Positions 36,952 through 44,611 of a stretch of 64,000 nucleotides of DNA are shown here, piece by piece; within the stretch, counting starts at the first letter, position 1; every line of letters begins with the position of its first letter. The DNA lies in NCBI GenBank assembly GCA_002894665.1, contig NCRB01000002.1, forward strand, positions 1-64,000, in the 5' to 3' direction. The notes below the pieces were generated by a model that saw nothing but the letters and a program-made list of their open reading frames with translations, searched no databases and was not told the origin of the DNA. The translations under genes were made by a program, and so were the position numbers. This DNA is from Salinivenus iranica (lineage in GTDB: Bacteria > Bacteroidota > Rhodothermia > Rhodothermales > Salinibacteraceae).

Positions 36952-37923
36952 ATGCCCCGCACGCTGGTCACCGGTGCCAACGGCCAGATTGGAAGCGAAC
37001 TCGTCGACACGCTCCGCGAACGACACGGGGCCGACCGGGTGGTGGGCCTCGACCTCAACCCGCCGACGGCGCAGAACGGACAGTCCGGAGCGGGGCCGTT
37101 CGTGACGGGGGACGTGCGCGACCGGTCGGTCCTGGCCGAGGCGGTGTCGACGTACGACGTGGACACGATCTATCACCTGGCCAGCCTCCTCCCGGCCACC
37201 GGCGAACAGCACCCCGACCGCGCCTGGGACGTTAACACCGGGGGCCTGAAGCACGTGCTCGACCTTGCTCGCGCGCACGACCTCCGGCTCTTCTGGCCCA
37301 GCTCCATCGCGGTGTTCGGCCCCTCCACGCCCAAGGAGCAGACCCCGCAGCAGACCGTCCTCGACCCGACCACGATGTACGGGGTCACGAAGCGCACCGG
37401 CGAGCTGCTGTGCCGCTACTACCATCGCCGCTACGGGGTCGACGTCCGCAGCCTGCGCTACCCCGGACTCGTGAGCTACAAGACGGAGCCGGGCGGCGGC
37501 ACCACCGACTACGCCGTCGACATGTGCGCACAGGCCGCCGCGGGCCGCGACTACACCTGCTTCTTGCGTTCCGACACGCGCCTGCCCATGATGTATATGC
37601 CGGATGCCCTGCGGGCCACCCTCGCCCTGATGGATGCGGACGGCGACGCCCTCACGGTGCGCGACAGCTACAACGTCGGCGCCCTGAGCTTTACGCCCCG
37701 GGAACTGGCGGACAGCCTCCAGGAGCACGTGCCCTCCTTCACCTGCCAGTACGCGCCGGACGCCCGCCAGGACATCGCCGATAACTGGCCCTCTTCTCTT
37801 AACGACCAGGCCGCCCGAGCCGACTGGGACTGGGCGCCCGAATACGACCTGGACGCCATGACGGAGGACATGCTCGACCACCTGCGAATGGAAGCACGGG
37901 AGCACGGGAGCGTGGGAGACTGA
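36952..37923 (+). CDS. L-threonine 3-dehydrogenase, SDR/epimerase type
   Basis: A 323-residue extended SDR. Seen are the NAD motif VTGANGQIGSEL, HLASLLPATGEQHPDRAWDVN, the catalytic Ser region FWPSSIAVFGPSTP, YGVTKRTGE (YxxxK) and LRYPGLVSYKTEPGGGTTDY, which are typical of UDP-glucose-4-epimerase-like threonine dehydrogenases. The assignment is supported by kbl 186 bp downstream: Tdh makes 2-amino-3-ketobutyrate and Kbl cleaves it to glycine and acetyl-CoA. The last residues (MEAREHGSVGD) are encoded inside a short-word repeat, so the C-terminus may be extended by it. Confidence 0.88.
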   Translation: MPRTLVTGANGQIGSELVDTLRERHGADRVVGLDLNPPTAQNGQSGAGPFVTGDVRDRSVLAEAVSTYDVDTIYHLASLLPATGEQHPDRAWDVNTGGLKHVLDLARAHDLRLFWPSSIAVFGPSTPKEQTPQQTVLDPTTMYGVTKRTGELLCRYYHRRYGVDVRSLRYPGLVSYKTEPGGGTTDYAVDMCAQAAAGRDYTCFLRSDTRLPMMYMPDALRATLALMDADGDALTVRDSYNVGALSFTPRELADSLQEHVPSFTCQYAPDARQDIADNWPSSLNDQAARADWDWAPEYDLDAMTEDMLDHLRMEAREHGSVGD

Positions 37924-37945
37924 GAGCACGGGAGCATGAGCGACG
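37889..37945 (+). repeat. GGGAGCAC-type short-word repeat at the end of tdh
   Basis: The words AAGCACGGGAGCACGGGAGC, GTGGGAGACTGAGAGCACGG and GAGCATGAG follow each other head to tail. The run starts within the last 11 codons of the threonine dehydrogenase gene and ends beyond its stop. It resembles the other word repeats of this window in style but not in sequence. Confidence 0.6.
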
Positions 37946-38109
37946 TGCTTCTGTTGTTGCGTCCCGTCCTCCACGCCCCCCCTCTTCACACTTCACGCCC
38001 GCGCTCACACACCCCCATGCTCTTCACGCCCTGACGCCATCGCGCTTGTTTGACACGCCCATCCAATCTGTCTCCGCATTTCGAACACGAACTAACCTCC
38101 CAAACCGCC

Positions 38110-39306
38110 ATGCCCATGACCGAGGACGTCGCGGCCGATTTCCGCGAGACACTACAGGAAATCCGAAACGCCGGCACCTACAACGAGGAGCGCGTCATCA
38201 CCTCGCAGCAGGACGCCGACATTGAGGTGGAAGGCGGCCGGCACGTCATCAACTTCTGCGCAAACAACTACCTCGGCCTCGCCAACCACCCCGAGATCAT
38301 GGACGCCGCCAAGAACGGCGTCGACCGCTACGGCTTCGGCGTGGCCAGCGTCCGCTTCATCTGCGGCACCCAGTCGGTGCACAAGGACCTGGAGCGCGCC
38401 CTGTCCGACTTCCACGACACCGACGACACAATCCTCTACAACTCGTGCTTCGACGCGAACACGGGCCTCTTCGAGACCATCCTGGGCCCCGACGACGCGA
38501 TTATCAGCGACGCGTTGAACCACGCCTCCATCATCGACGGCATCCGGCTCTGCAAGGCCGACCTCCACGTCTACGACCACAGCGACATGGCCGACCTGGA
38601 GGCGAAGCTGCAGGACGCGCAGGACGCCGAGAAGCGCCTGATCGCCACCGACGGCGTCTTCTCGATGGACGGCGACGTGGCGAAGCTCGATGAGATGTGC
38701 CGCCTGGCCGACGCGTACGACGCGATGGTGATGGTCGACGAGTGCCACGCCACCGGGTTCATGGGCGCGGAGGGCCGCGGGGCCAGCGAGGCAAAGGGCG
38801 TGCTCGAGGAGGTCGACCTCATCACCTCCACGCTCGGCAAGGCCCTCGGCGGGGCCACCGGCGGCTTCACCACCGGCCGGCAGGAAATCATTGACCTGCT
38901 CCGCCAGGAGTCGCGCCCGTACCTCTTCTCCAACGCCATCGCCCCGATGATTGCCAACGCCAGCCTCAAGGTGCTGGAGATGCTGCAGACGAGCGGCGAC
39001 CGGCGCGAGAAACTCTGGGAGAACGCCCGCTACTTCCGCTCCGAAATGGAAGACCGCGGCTTCGACATCAAGCCGGGCGAGCACCCCATCGTCCCCATCA
39101 TGTTCTACGACGCGAAGACGAGCGGCGCCATCGCCGACGAGCTGCTGGACCGCGGCATCTACGTCATCAGCTTCAGCTACCCCGTGGTGCCGAAGGGCGA
39201 GGCCCGCATCCGCGTGCAGATGTCGGCCGCCCACTCTCAGGACCAGCTCGACCGCGCCGTCGACGCCTTCACGGCGGTGGCTCGGACGCACGACGTGATC
39301 GAATAA
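38110..39306 (+). CDS. kbl: Glycine C-acetyltransferase (2-amino-3-ketobutyrate CoA ligase)
   Basis: A 398-residue PLP enzyme of the alpha-oxoamine synthase family. The ATG at 38110 ([15 protein letters not shown]) is preferred to one at 38050. Motifs: [61 protein letters not shown] and the PLP Lys in [13 protein letters not shown]. The GTQ and Asp pattern distinguishes it from BioF/HemA and fits Kbl, in agreement with the Tdh partner upstream. Confidence 0.95.
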   Translation: MPMTEDVAADFRETLQEIRNAGTYNEERVITSQQDADIEVEGGRHVINFCANNYLGLANHPEIMDAAKNGVDRYGFGVASVRFICGTQSVHKDLERALSDFHDTDDTILYNSCFDANTGLFETILGPDDAIISDALNHASIIDGIRLCKADLHVYDHSDMADLEAKLQDAQDAEKRLIATDGVFSMDGDVAKLDEMCRLADAYDAMVMVDECHATGFMGAEGRGASEAKGVLEEVDLITSTLGKALGGATGGFTTGRQEIIDLLRQESRPYLFSNAIAPMIANASLKVLEMLQTSGDRREKLWENARYFRSEMEDRGFDIKPGEHPIVPIMFYDAKTSGAIADELLDRGIYVISFSYPVVPKGEARIRVQMSAAHSQDQLDRAVDAFTAVARTHDVIE

Positions 39307-39314
39307 CTCCGGTT

Positions 39315-39388
39315 GCACGTTGAAGGTTGGAAGGAGGAACGTTTGCGCCCGCGTACCAACCTTCAACGTGCCAACGTTCAACCTTCAA
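39315..39388. repeat. 16-bp perfect inverted repeat and word repeats after kbl
   Basis: GCACGTTGAAGGTTGG (39315-39330) is perfectly complementary to CCAACCTTCAACGTGC (39356-39371), with a 25-base loop. The right arm continues as CAACGTTCAACCTTCAA. No U tract follows, so it is not a standard terminator. The core AACGTGCCAACG recurs at 51506-51523 (other strand) and 61590-61601. Confidence 0.7.
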
Positions 39389-39400
39389 TCCGCCCCGCCC

Positions 39401-40963
39401 ATGACCCGCCTTCCCCACCTCTGTACGCTCATCGTCCTCTTGCTGCTGGCCGTTCCGACTGGCCCTGCACAGGCCCAGGACATGGACGAGCAGCAGCCCA
39501 AACGCACCCTGCCCGCCGACACCGCGATCACCCAGACCGACCAGGTCACGATTGAGGGCGAACAGGTGCCCTACGAGGTGACGACCGGCACCCAGCCCGT
39601 CTACGGCGAGGATGGCTCCACCGACGCGGCCCTCCACTACACCTATTACCGGCGCACGGACGTCGACGATCGCTCCCGGCGCCCCCTGGTCGTGTCCTTC
39701 AACGGCGGGCCCGGCTCCGGCTCCCTCTGGATGCACCTCGGCTACACGAGCCCGAAGCTGCTCGCGATCGGCGACGAGGGACAGCCCGTACAGCCCTACG
39801 GCGTGGAGGACAACGAGCACTCCATCCTCAACGTGGCCGACATCGTGTACGTCAATCCGGTGAACACCGGCTTCTCCCGCGTGCTCGACGACGAGGTGGA
39901 CGAAGAATCCTACTTCGGCGTGAACGCGGACGTGGAGTACCTGGCGGACTGGCTCGACACCTTCGTCTCGCGGCACGACCGCTGGACCTCTCCGAAATAC
40001 CTGATTGGCGAAAGCTACGGCACCACCCGCGTCTCGGGCCTGGCCGGCGAGCTGCAGAACAGCCACTGGATGTACCTGAACGGTGTCATCCTGGTGTCGC
40101 CCACCGGCCTGGGCATCGAGCCGCCCGGCCCGTCGCCCCGCTCCGAGGCCCTCAAGCTGCCGTACTACACCGCCACGGCCTGGTACCACGGCCAGCTTCC
40201 CCAAGATCTCCAACAGCAGGACCTCAACGATCTGCTCTCAGAGGTGGAGGACTACACCCTCAACGAGTACGTTCCGGCCCTCTCGCGCGGCGGGTTCATC
40301 GACGCGGCGCGCAAAGAGGCCGTGGCGCAGGAGGTGGCCCGGTGGTCCGGCCTCTCCGAACAGTTCGTCCTCAACCACAACCTGGCGGTCCCCTCCGATG
40401 CCTTCTGGAAAGAGCTGCTGCGGGAGGACGGGCACACGCTGGGGCGGCTCGACTCGCGCTACAAGGGCCTCGACGCCAAAAACGCGGGCAGCGAATACGA
40501 CTATCCGCCCGAGCTTGTGGCCTGGAACCACGCCTTCACGCCCGCGATCAACCACTACCTCCGCGACGAGATGGGCTTCGAGACGGACCTGAAGTACAAC
40601 GTCTTCGGCTCGGTCTACCCGTGGGACGACGAGGACAACGACGCGGGCGAACAGCTGCGACAGGCCATGGCGCAGAATCCCTTCCTGCACGTCATGGTGC
40701 AGTCCGGCTACTACGACGGGGCAACGGACTACTTCTCGGCCAAGTACGTGATGTGGAACCTGGACCGGCGCGGCGCGCTCCGCGACCGCATGCGCTTCAA
40801 GGGATACCGCAGCGGGCACATGATGTACCTGCGCGACGAGGACCTGGAGACGGCCAACGACGACATTCGGCAGTTTATTGAGGACTCGATGCCGGAGCCC
40901 GGCACCCCGGCCCGGTACGGCCGAATGCCGCCGGCCCGCTCCGGCTCGGCGGACACGAACTAG
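39401..40963 (+). CDS. Secreted serine carboxypeptidase, S10 family
   Basis: A 520-residue exported peptidase. The ATG at 39401 gives a signal peptide (TLIVLLLLAVPTGPAQAQ); an upstream ATG lies in repeat sequence. S10 elements: oxyanion region FNGGPGSGSLWMHLG, nucleophile Ser at about 205 in IGESYGTTR, Asp in QSGYYDGATDYF and His in GYRSGHMMYLRDED. It releases C-terminal residues from peptides at low pH in most relatives. It stands 94 bp after kbl, separated by the inverted repeat. Confidence 0.93.
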   Translation: MTRLPHLCTLIVLLLLAVPTGPAQAQDMDEQQPKRTLPADTAITQTDQVTIEGEQVPYEVTTGTQPVYGEDGSTDAALHYTYYRRTDVDDRSRRPLVVSFNGGPGSGSLWMHLGYTSPKLLAIGDEGQPVQPYGVEDNEHSILNVADIVYVNPVNTGFSRVLDDEVDEESYFGVNADVEYLADWLDTFVSRHDRWTSPKYLIGESYGTTRVSGLAGELQNSHWMYLNGVILVSPTGLGIEPPGPSPRSEALKLPYYTATAWYHGQLPQDLQQQDLNDLLSEVEDYTLNEYVPALSRGGFIDAARKEAVAQEVARWSGLSEQFVLNHNLAVPSDAFWKELLREDGHTLGRLDSRYKGLDAKNAGSEYDYPPELVAWNHAFTPAINHYLRDEMGFETDLKYNVFGSVYPWDDEDNDAGEQLRQAMAQNPFLHVMVQSGYYDGATDYFSAKYVMWNLDRRGALRDRMRFKGYRSGHMMYLRDEDLETANDDIRQFIEDSMPEPGTPARYGRMPPARSGSADTN

Positions 40964-41188
40964 CCGCCCCGGGACGCACCGGGACTCTCCTGTTCGCGAA
41001 CCGCGGCACAGCCCTGGAAGACCGAGCGGCGCACGGCCGCGTGCGCCGCTTCTCTGGGAGAAGACGGACGATCCAGCGCGTTAGGGGAGCGCCGGACGCA
41101 CTTGCCCCGGGACAACGAATGGGCGATATAGGAAACAGGTTGTTTTCTGAACGGGTTCTGCCCCTTCTGGCCCTTTGTCTCTCGCCTC

Positions 41189-42148
41189 ATGTCCTCCTCC
41201 ATCCTCGTTACCGGGGGCACCGGCACGGTCGGCACCGCCCTTCTTCGGACGCTCGCGGACCGACACCTGCCGGTCCGCGTGCTTGTTCGCGACCGGTCAC
41301 GGGCCGCGCTCCCCTCCCCGCTCGTCGAGGTGGTGGAGGGAAACCTTTCCGATGTGTCCCTCCTCCACGACGCCCTCACGGGCATCGATCGGGTGTTTTT
41401 GCTCTCCCCCGCAGCCCCGAACCAGGTCGTGCTGCAGGGAAATGTCGTTGAGGCGATCCAGCGCACCGGCCGCCCCATCCACATCGTCAAGGTGTCCGCC
41501 CTGGGCGCCGGCCCGGAAGCGCCGGTGCCCCTCGCCCGGTGGCACGCCGTAACGGAGTCCCAGATCCGCACCGCCGCCGTGCCCGCCACCTTCCTGCGCC
41601 CCCACGGGTTCATGCAGAACCTGCTCGGCTCGGCCGAGACGATCGCCTCCGACGGGCTGTTTTTCGGCGCCCTGGGCGACGCGGCTCTCCCATTCATCGA
41701 CGCCCGCGACGTGGCGGCCGTCGCCGCCGAAATCCTGATCGACGGGGGGCACGAGGGCCGCAGTTACACGCTCACAGGCCCCCAGTCGCTCTCGTACACC
41801 CAGCTGGCCAAAACCCTGTCCGCCGCCCTGGGCCGGCCCATCCACTACGTCGACCTTCCCCCCGATCGGTACCACGAAATGCTGGTCGGTATGGGCTGCT
41901 CCACCTGGTGGGCCGACAACCTGACGGCCCTTGCCCGCTGGCTCCAACAGGGGGCGACAACCACCGTCTCATCGTCCGTAATCGAAATCACCGGACGCCC
42001 CAGCCGCCCGTTCGCCCGGTTCGTTCAGGACCACCGGGCGGCCTTCATCGCCGGCACCGCCTCCCGCTCGTGCCGACAGGCCGAGACCACGTCTCGCCCC
42101 GACCGGTCTACGCCTCGGCGACGACCTTCAGCATGTCGAGGGCACTAA
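41189..42148 (+). CDS. NmrA-like NAD(P)-binding reductase (QorB-like)
   Basis: A 319-residue atypical SDR. The cofactor motif is VTGGTGTVGTALLR followed by a basic VRVLVRDRSR, suggesting NADP. Further matches are FLLSPAAPNQVVLQGNVVEA, RPHGFMQNLLGSAE, FIDARDVAAVAAEIL and YTLTGPQSLSYTQLA. Such proteins reduce quinones or act as redox sensors. The family usually ends near FARFVQDHRAAF; here about 30 Arg/Ser-rich residues follow, and the last 41 bp overlap the convergent CBS gene. Confidence 0.85.
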   Translation: MSSSILVTGGTGTVGTALLRTLADRHLPVRVLVRDRSRAALPSPLVEVVEGNLSDVSLLHDALTGIDRVFLLSPAAPNQVVLQGNVVEAIQRTGRPIHIVKVSALGAGPEAPVPLARWHAVTESQIRTAAVPATFLRPHGFMQNLLGSAETIASDGLFFGALGDAALPFIDARDVAAVAAEILIDGGHEGRSYTLTGPQSLSYTQLAKTLSAALGRPIHYVDLPPDRYHEMLVGMGCSTWWADNLTALARWLQQGATTTVSSSVIEITGRPSRPFARFVQDHRAAFIAGTASRSCRQAETTSRPDRSTPRRRPSACRGH

Positions 42149-42581
42149 TGACGCCTCGGATTTCCCCGTCGGTCGTTACGAAGACGCGGTGGATGCGGCC
42201 CCGGTGCATGACCTGCGCGATCTGCTGAACCGACGTGTGTGCGTTAACGTCGTAGATTTCGTCGGTCATCACGTCGCGGGCCGTCGTCTCGTCCCCCTCC
42301 CGGACGCGCAGCTGGTCGACCTCTTCCTCCGCGTAGAGGTGCTCAAGCTCATTCCGGTAATAGGCCGCCGGACGATCGCTGGACGTGCGGTTGCCTGAGA
42401 CGCTGTCGTGACGCGCGAGGTCGGTCAGCGAAATGACGCCCACGAGCGTGTCCCCATCGACGACCGGCGCCCCCGAGATGTCGTGCTCGATGAGAAACTC
42501 CGCGACCCGGTCGAGCGGCCAGTCCGCCCCGACGGTTTTGACATCCGAAGTCATCACATCCTTGGCCGAAGTGTATTTCAT
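42108..42581 (-). CDS. CBS-domain pair protein
   Basis: A 157-residue protein from the ATG at 42581 (MKYTSAKDVMTSDVKTV), consisting of two CBS motifs: about 5-55 (AEFLIEHDISGAPVVDGDTL, GVISLTDLARHD) and about 100-155 (ARDVMTDEIYDVNAHTSVQQ, GRIHRVFVTTDGEIRGVISALDM in two parts). Between them is an acidic linker of about 45 residues. CBS pairs bind adenosyl ligands and regulate partners; none is adjacent. It is convergent with the NmrA-like gene. Confidence 0.92.
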   Translation of the reverse strand: MKYTSAKDVMTSDVKTVGADWPLDRVAEFLIEHDISGAPVVDGDTLVGVISLTDLARHDSVSGNRTSSDRPAAYYRNELEHLYAEEEVDQLRVREGDETTARDVMTDEIYDVNAHTSVQQIAQVMHRGRIHRVFVTTDGEIRGVISALDMLKVVAEA

Positions 42582-42775
42582 AGAGGAAGAGGCGCTTGTG
42601 CGACGGGCGAAAAGAATGGGTGAGAGAAGCAAATTCATCACACCCGTCCATGTTGCGCCCCGGACCCCGATTCGCCACAAATACAAATCGCCGCCGGCCC
42701 GGTGCCCGGATTGCATCGGCCTCGGAACCCTCACGAACCGCGAAAGTGAATGGTTTTGCGGTTGTCGCCGCGCAC

Positions 42776-42849
42776 GGGCCCGTAGCTCAGTTGGTTAGAG
42801 CAGTCGACTCATAATCGATCGGTCGGGGGTTCGAGTCCCCCCGGGCCCA
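42776..42849 (+). tRNA. tRNA with CAT anticodon, probably tRNA-Ile2
   Basis: A 74-base cloverleaf: acceptor GGGCCCG/CGGGCCC with discriminator A, D arm GCTC...GAGC, anticodon arm GTCGA-CTCATAA-TCGAT with anticodon CAT, and T arm GGGGG-TTCGAGT-CCCCC. CCA is not encoded. The anticodon stem and variable loop (TCGGTC) are more like the lysidine-modified Ile tRNA than elongator Met, but the two cannot be separated with certainty by eye. Confidence 0.9.
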
Positions 42850-43256
42850 CCTCTCCACCTCTTGAGCTTCTGTGTGTCAATGATTTAGGGGCTCGGGGAC
42901 ATCATAGGCAAACCGATCGGTCGACCAACTCGCCTCTCTCGGCTGTAGTTGCATTTTTTCTGGTCGCAACCTGGGGGCCCTGAGAATACCCTGAGCACTG
43001 GTTCTTCCAAAAGGACCCGGTGTACATCTGCTTCGAATCCGAGCTCATCGCTCGGCCCCTCTATGCCTCATGGCCCTGAAGACGACGCCCGGGCGCACAT
43101 CGACGACACACTCCGTGGAGCCGGGTAACCCGTAGGTCTCCGACCGGAGCGGACTCCTCGGGCCCCAACTCCCCTAGCCAGTCAGAGAGAGCATCCAGGG
43201 TCAGCCGCTGCCCCCAACGGTTGAGGGCGTAGTCGAGCGCCTCTTTCGTCCAGCGG
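42850..43256. other. Non-coding stretch with a probable gene scrap after the tRNA
   Basis: No intact gene was found. On the minus strand about 43050-43255 stays open and reads SNRWTKEALDYALNRWGQRL and DALSDWLGELGPEE, which looks protein-like but was not recognised and lacks a start. No copy of the tRNA 3' end was seen downstream, so there is no direct evidence of an integrated element. Confidence 0.4.
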
Positions 43257-43304
43257 TTGGACGCCGGCGTGTTCGCAACGGCCTCTTCAGGACCGAATGC
43301 TCCG

Positions 43305-43706
43305 GCTCGCGCCCTCTTTTGGCGGCGCTACGGGGAACGCATCGTTCACATCGACACCAGGTTCCCCCACTGGTTTCGGGATCGCTTCCGCCAGTATCGG
43401 GAGAACGAATCCGCACTTCCGGTGGACCAACACCAGCTCTTGGCCCTGATGGCCCCGCGGCCGGTGCTTGTCAGCGCAAAGACCCAGGACCGATGGGCCG
43501 ACCCCAAGGGCATGTTTGTGTCCACCAAACACGCTTCTCCGGCGTGGACTGTCCTCGGCCAACAGGGCCTTGCCACCCGCACCCTGCCGAAGCCGGACGC
43601 CCCCGTACTGAGCCGTGCGGGATACCACCTCCGCTCCGGCGAGCACACCCTCAACCTCGTCGACTGGGGCGTCTTTCTGGATCATGCCGACCGGCACGTC
43701 CGCTAG
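43305..43706 (+). pseudogene. C-terminal fragment of a secreted alpha/beta-hydrolase (glucuronoyl esterase-like)
   Basis: About 130 residues match only the C-terminal third of large esterases: LFWRRYGERIVHIDTRFPHW, LPVDQHQLLALMAPRPVLVS, RWADPKGMFVSTKHASP and YHLRSGEHTLNLVDWGVFLD. The catalytic-Ser region and signal peptide are missing. The similarity stops abruptly near 43305, where unrelated sequence begins, so this is a truncated remnant and not a short gene. It could be called as an open frame from a TTG at 43257. Confidence 0.7.
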
Positions 43707-43768
43707 CCAGGCCCCTCGTCAGGCCCCTCGTGAGTCGTCCCCGGCCTGCCAGTCTCGGGCGTGGATCT

Positions 43769-44530
43769 TTAGAGGCTCATCTCGTCGCGAAACGTACGCG
43801 AGCGCCGGTGGGACAATTCCACCTCGGTCCCCCCCGTCAGATGAGCAACCAGCTTCCCACTGGAACGGCTGCTCATGTCTTCAACCCACTTGAAGTTGAG
43901 TATGTGTTGGCGACTGGCACGAAAATACTGGTCCGGATCGAGACGTTCTTCGAGATAGGTCAGCGATCGGTGGATCAGTGGCTCTTCGTCGTCGAAATAA
44001 AGCTGGGTGTAGTTGCCGGCGGCCTCAAACAAGCGCACCTCGCCTAAGCGCACAAACCAGCAGCGGCGCCCGTCCTTTACGAACACCTGGTCCTCGGCGC
44101 TGAGCGTGTCGGGCTCTTCCCCCTCGTCGGGGGCCGGTTGAGACACCGGCCCTGCCCGTTCGCCCGATAGGGCGGCCTGTTCCTGCACTGTGTCGAGGGC
44201 CTCGGCGAGGCGCTCTTCCTCGACCGGCTTTACGAGGTAGTCCAGCGCGTTCACCTCGAAGGCACGGATCGCGTACTCGTCGTAGGCGGTCACGAAGACC
44301 ACGTGCGGCACGTCGTCTAGACGCTCAAGGAGGTCGAACCCGCTGTCGCCCGGCATCTGCACGTCGAGCAAGAGCAGGTCCGGATCGACCGCCTCAATGG
44401 TCGCCTCGGCCTCGGTAGCATCGGCCGCCTCCCCGACCACATCGACCGAATCATGGGGCTGGAGCATGCGACGGAGTTCGCTGCGCACAAGGCGCTCGTC
44501 GTCAACGAGGAGGGTATCAAGCGTGGACAT
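43769..44530 (-). CDS. LytTR-family response regulator
   Basis: A 253-residue regulator. Residues about 1-120 are a receiver with the acidic pair (LLVDDERL), phospho-acceptor Asp in LLLLDVQMPG and the Lys of YLVKPVEEERL. After an acidic linker, about 150-250 form the LytTR DNA-binding domain (VFVKDGRRCWFVRLGEVRLF, YFRASRQHILNFKWVEDM, VELSHRRSRTFRDEM). It lies 81 bp downstream of the double LytS-type kinase and is the obvious phosphate acceptor for it. Confidence 0.95.
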   Translation of the reverse strand: MSTLDTLLVDDERLVRSELRRMLQPHDSVDVVGEAADATEAEATIEAVDPDLLLLDVQMPGDSGFDLLERLDDVPHVVFVTAYDEYAIRAFEVNALDYLVKPVEEERLAEALDTVQEQAALSGERAGPVSQPAPDEGEEPDTLSAEDQVFVKDGRRCWFVRLGEVRLFEAAGNYTQLYFDDEEPLIHRSLTYLEERLDPDQYFRASRQHILNFKWVEDMSSRSSGKLVAHLTGGTEVELSHRRSRTFRDEMSL

Positions 44531-44611
44531 TAGAGGCTGTGGGAGGGTCTGCAGTCAAGGGAAACGACGAAAGTCGATGTTTGCGCGAGAAATCAGCCGC
44601 GAGGCGCTGCG

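Noticed and set aside
42776-43260. Integrated mobile element at the tRNA
   Set aside because: No integrase, no attachment-site duplication of the tRNA 3' end and no phage gene were found; only a scar is supported.
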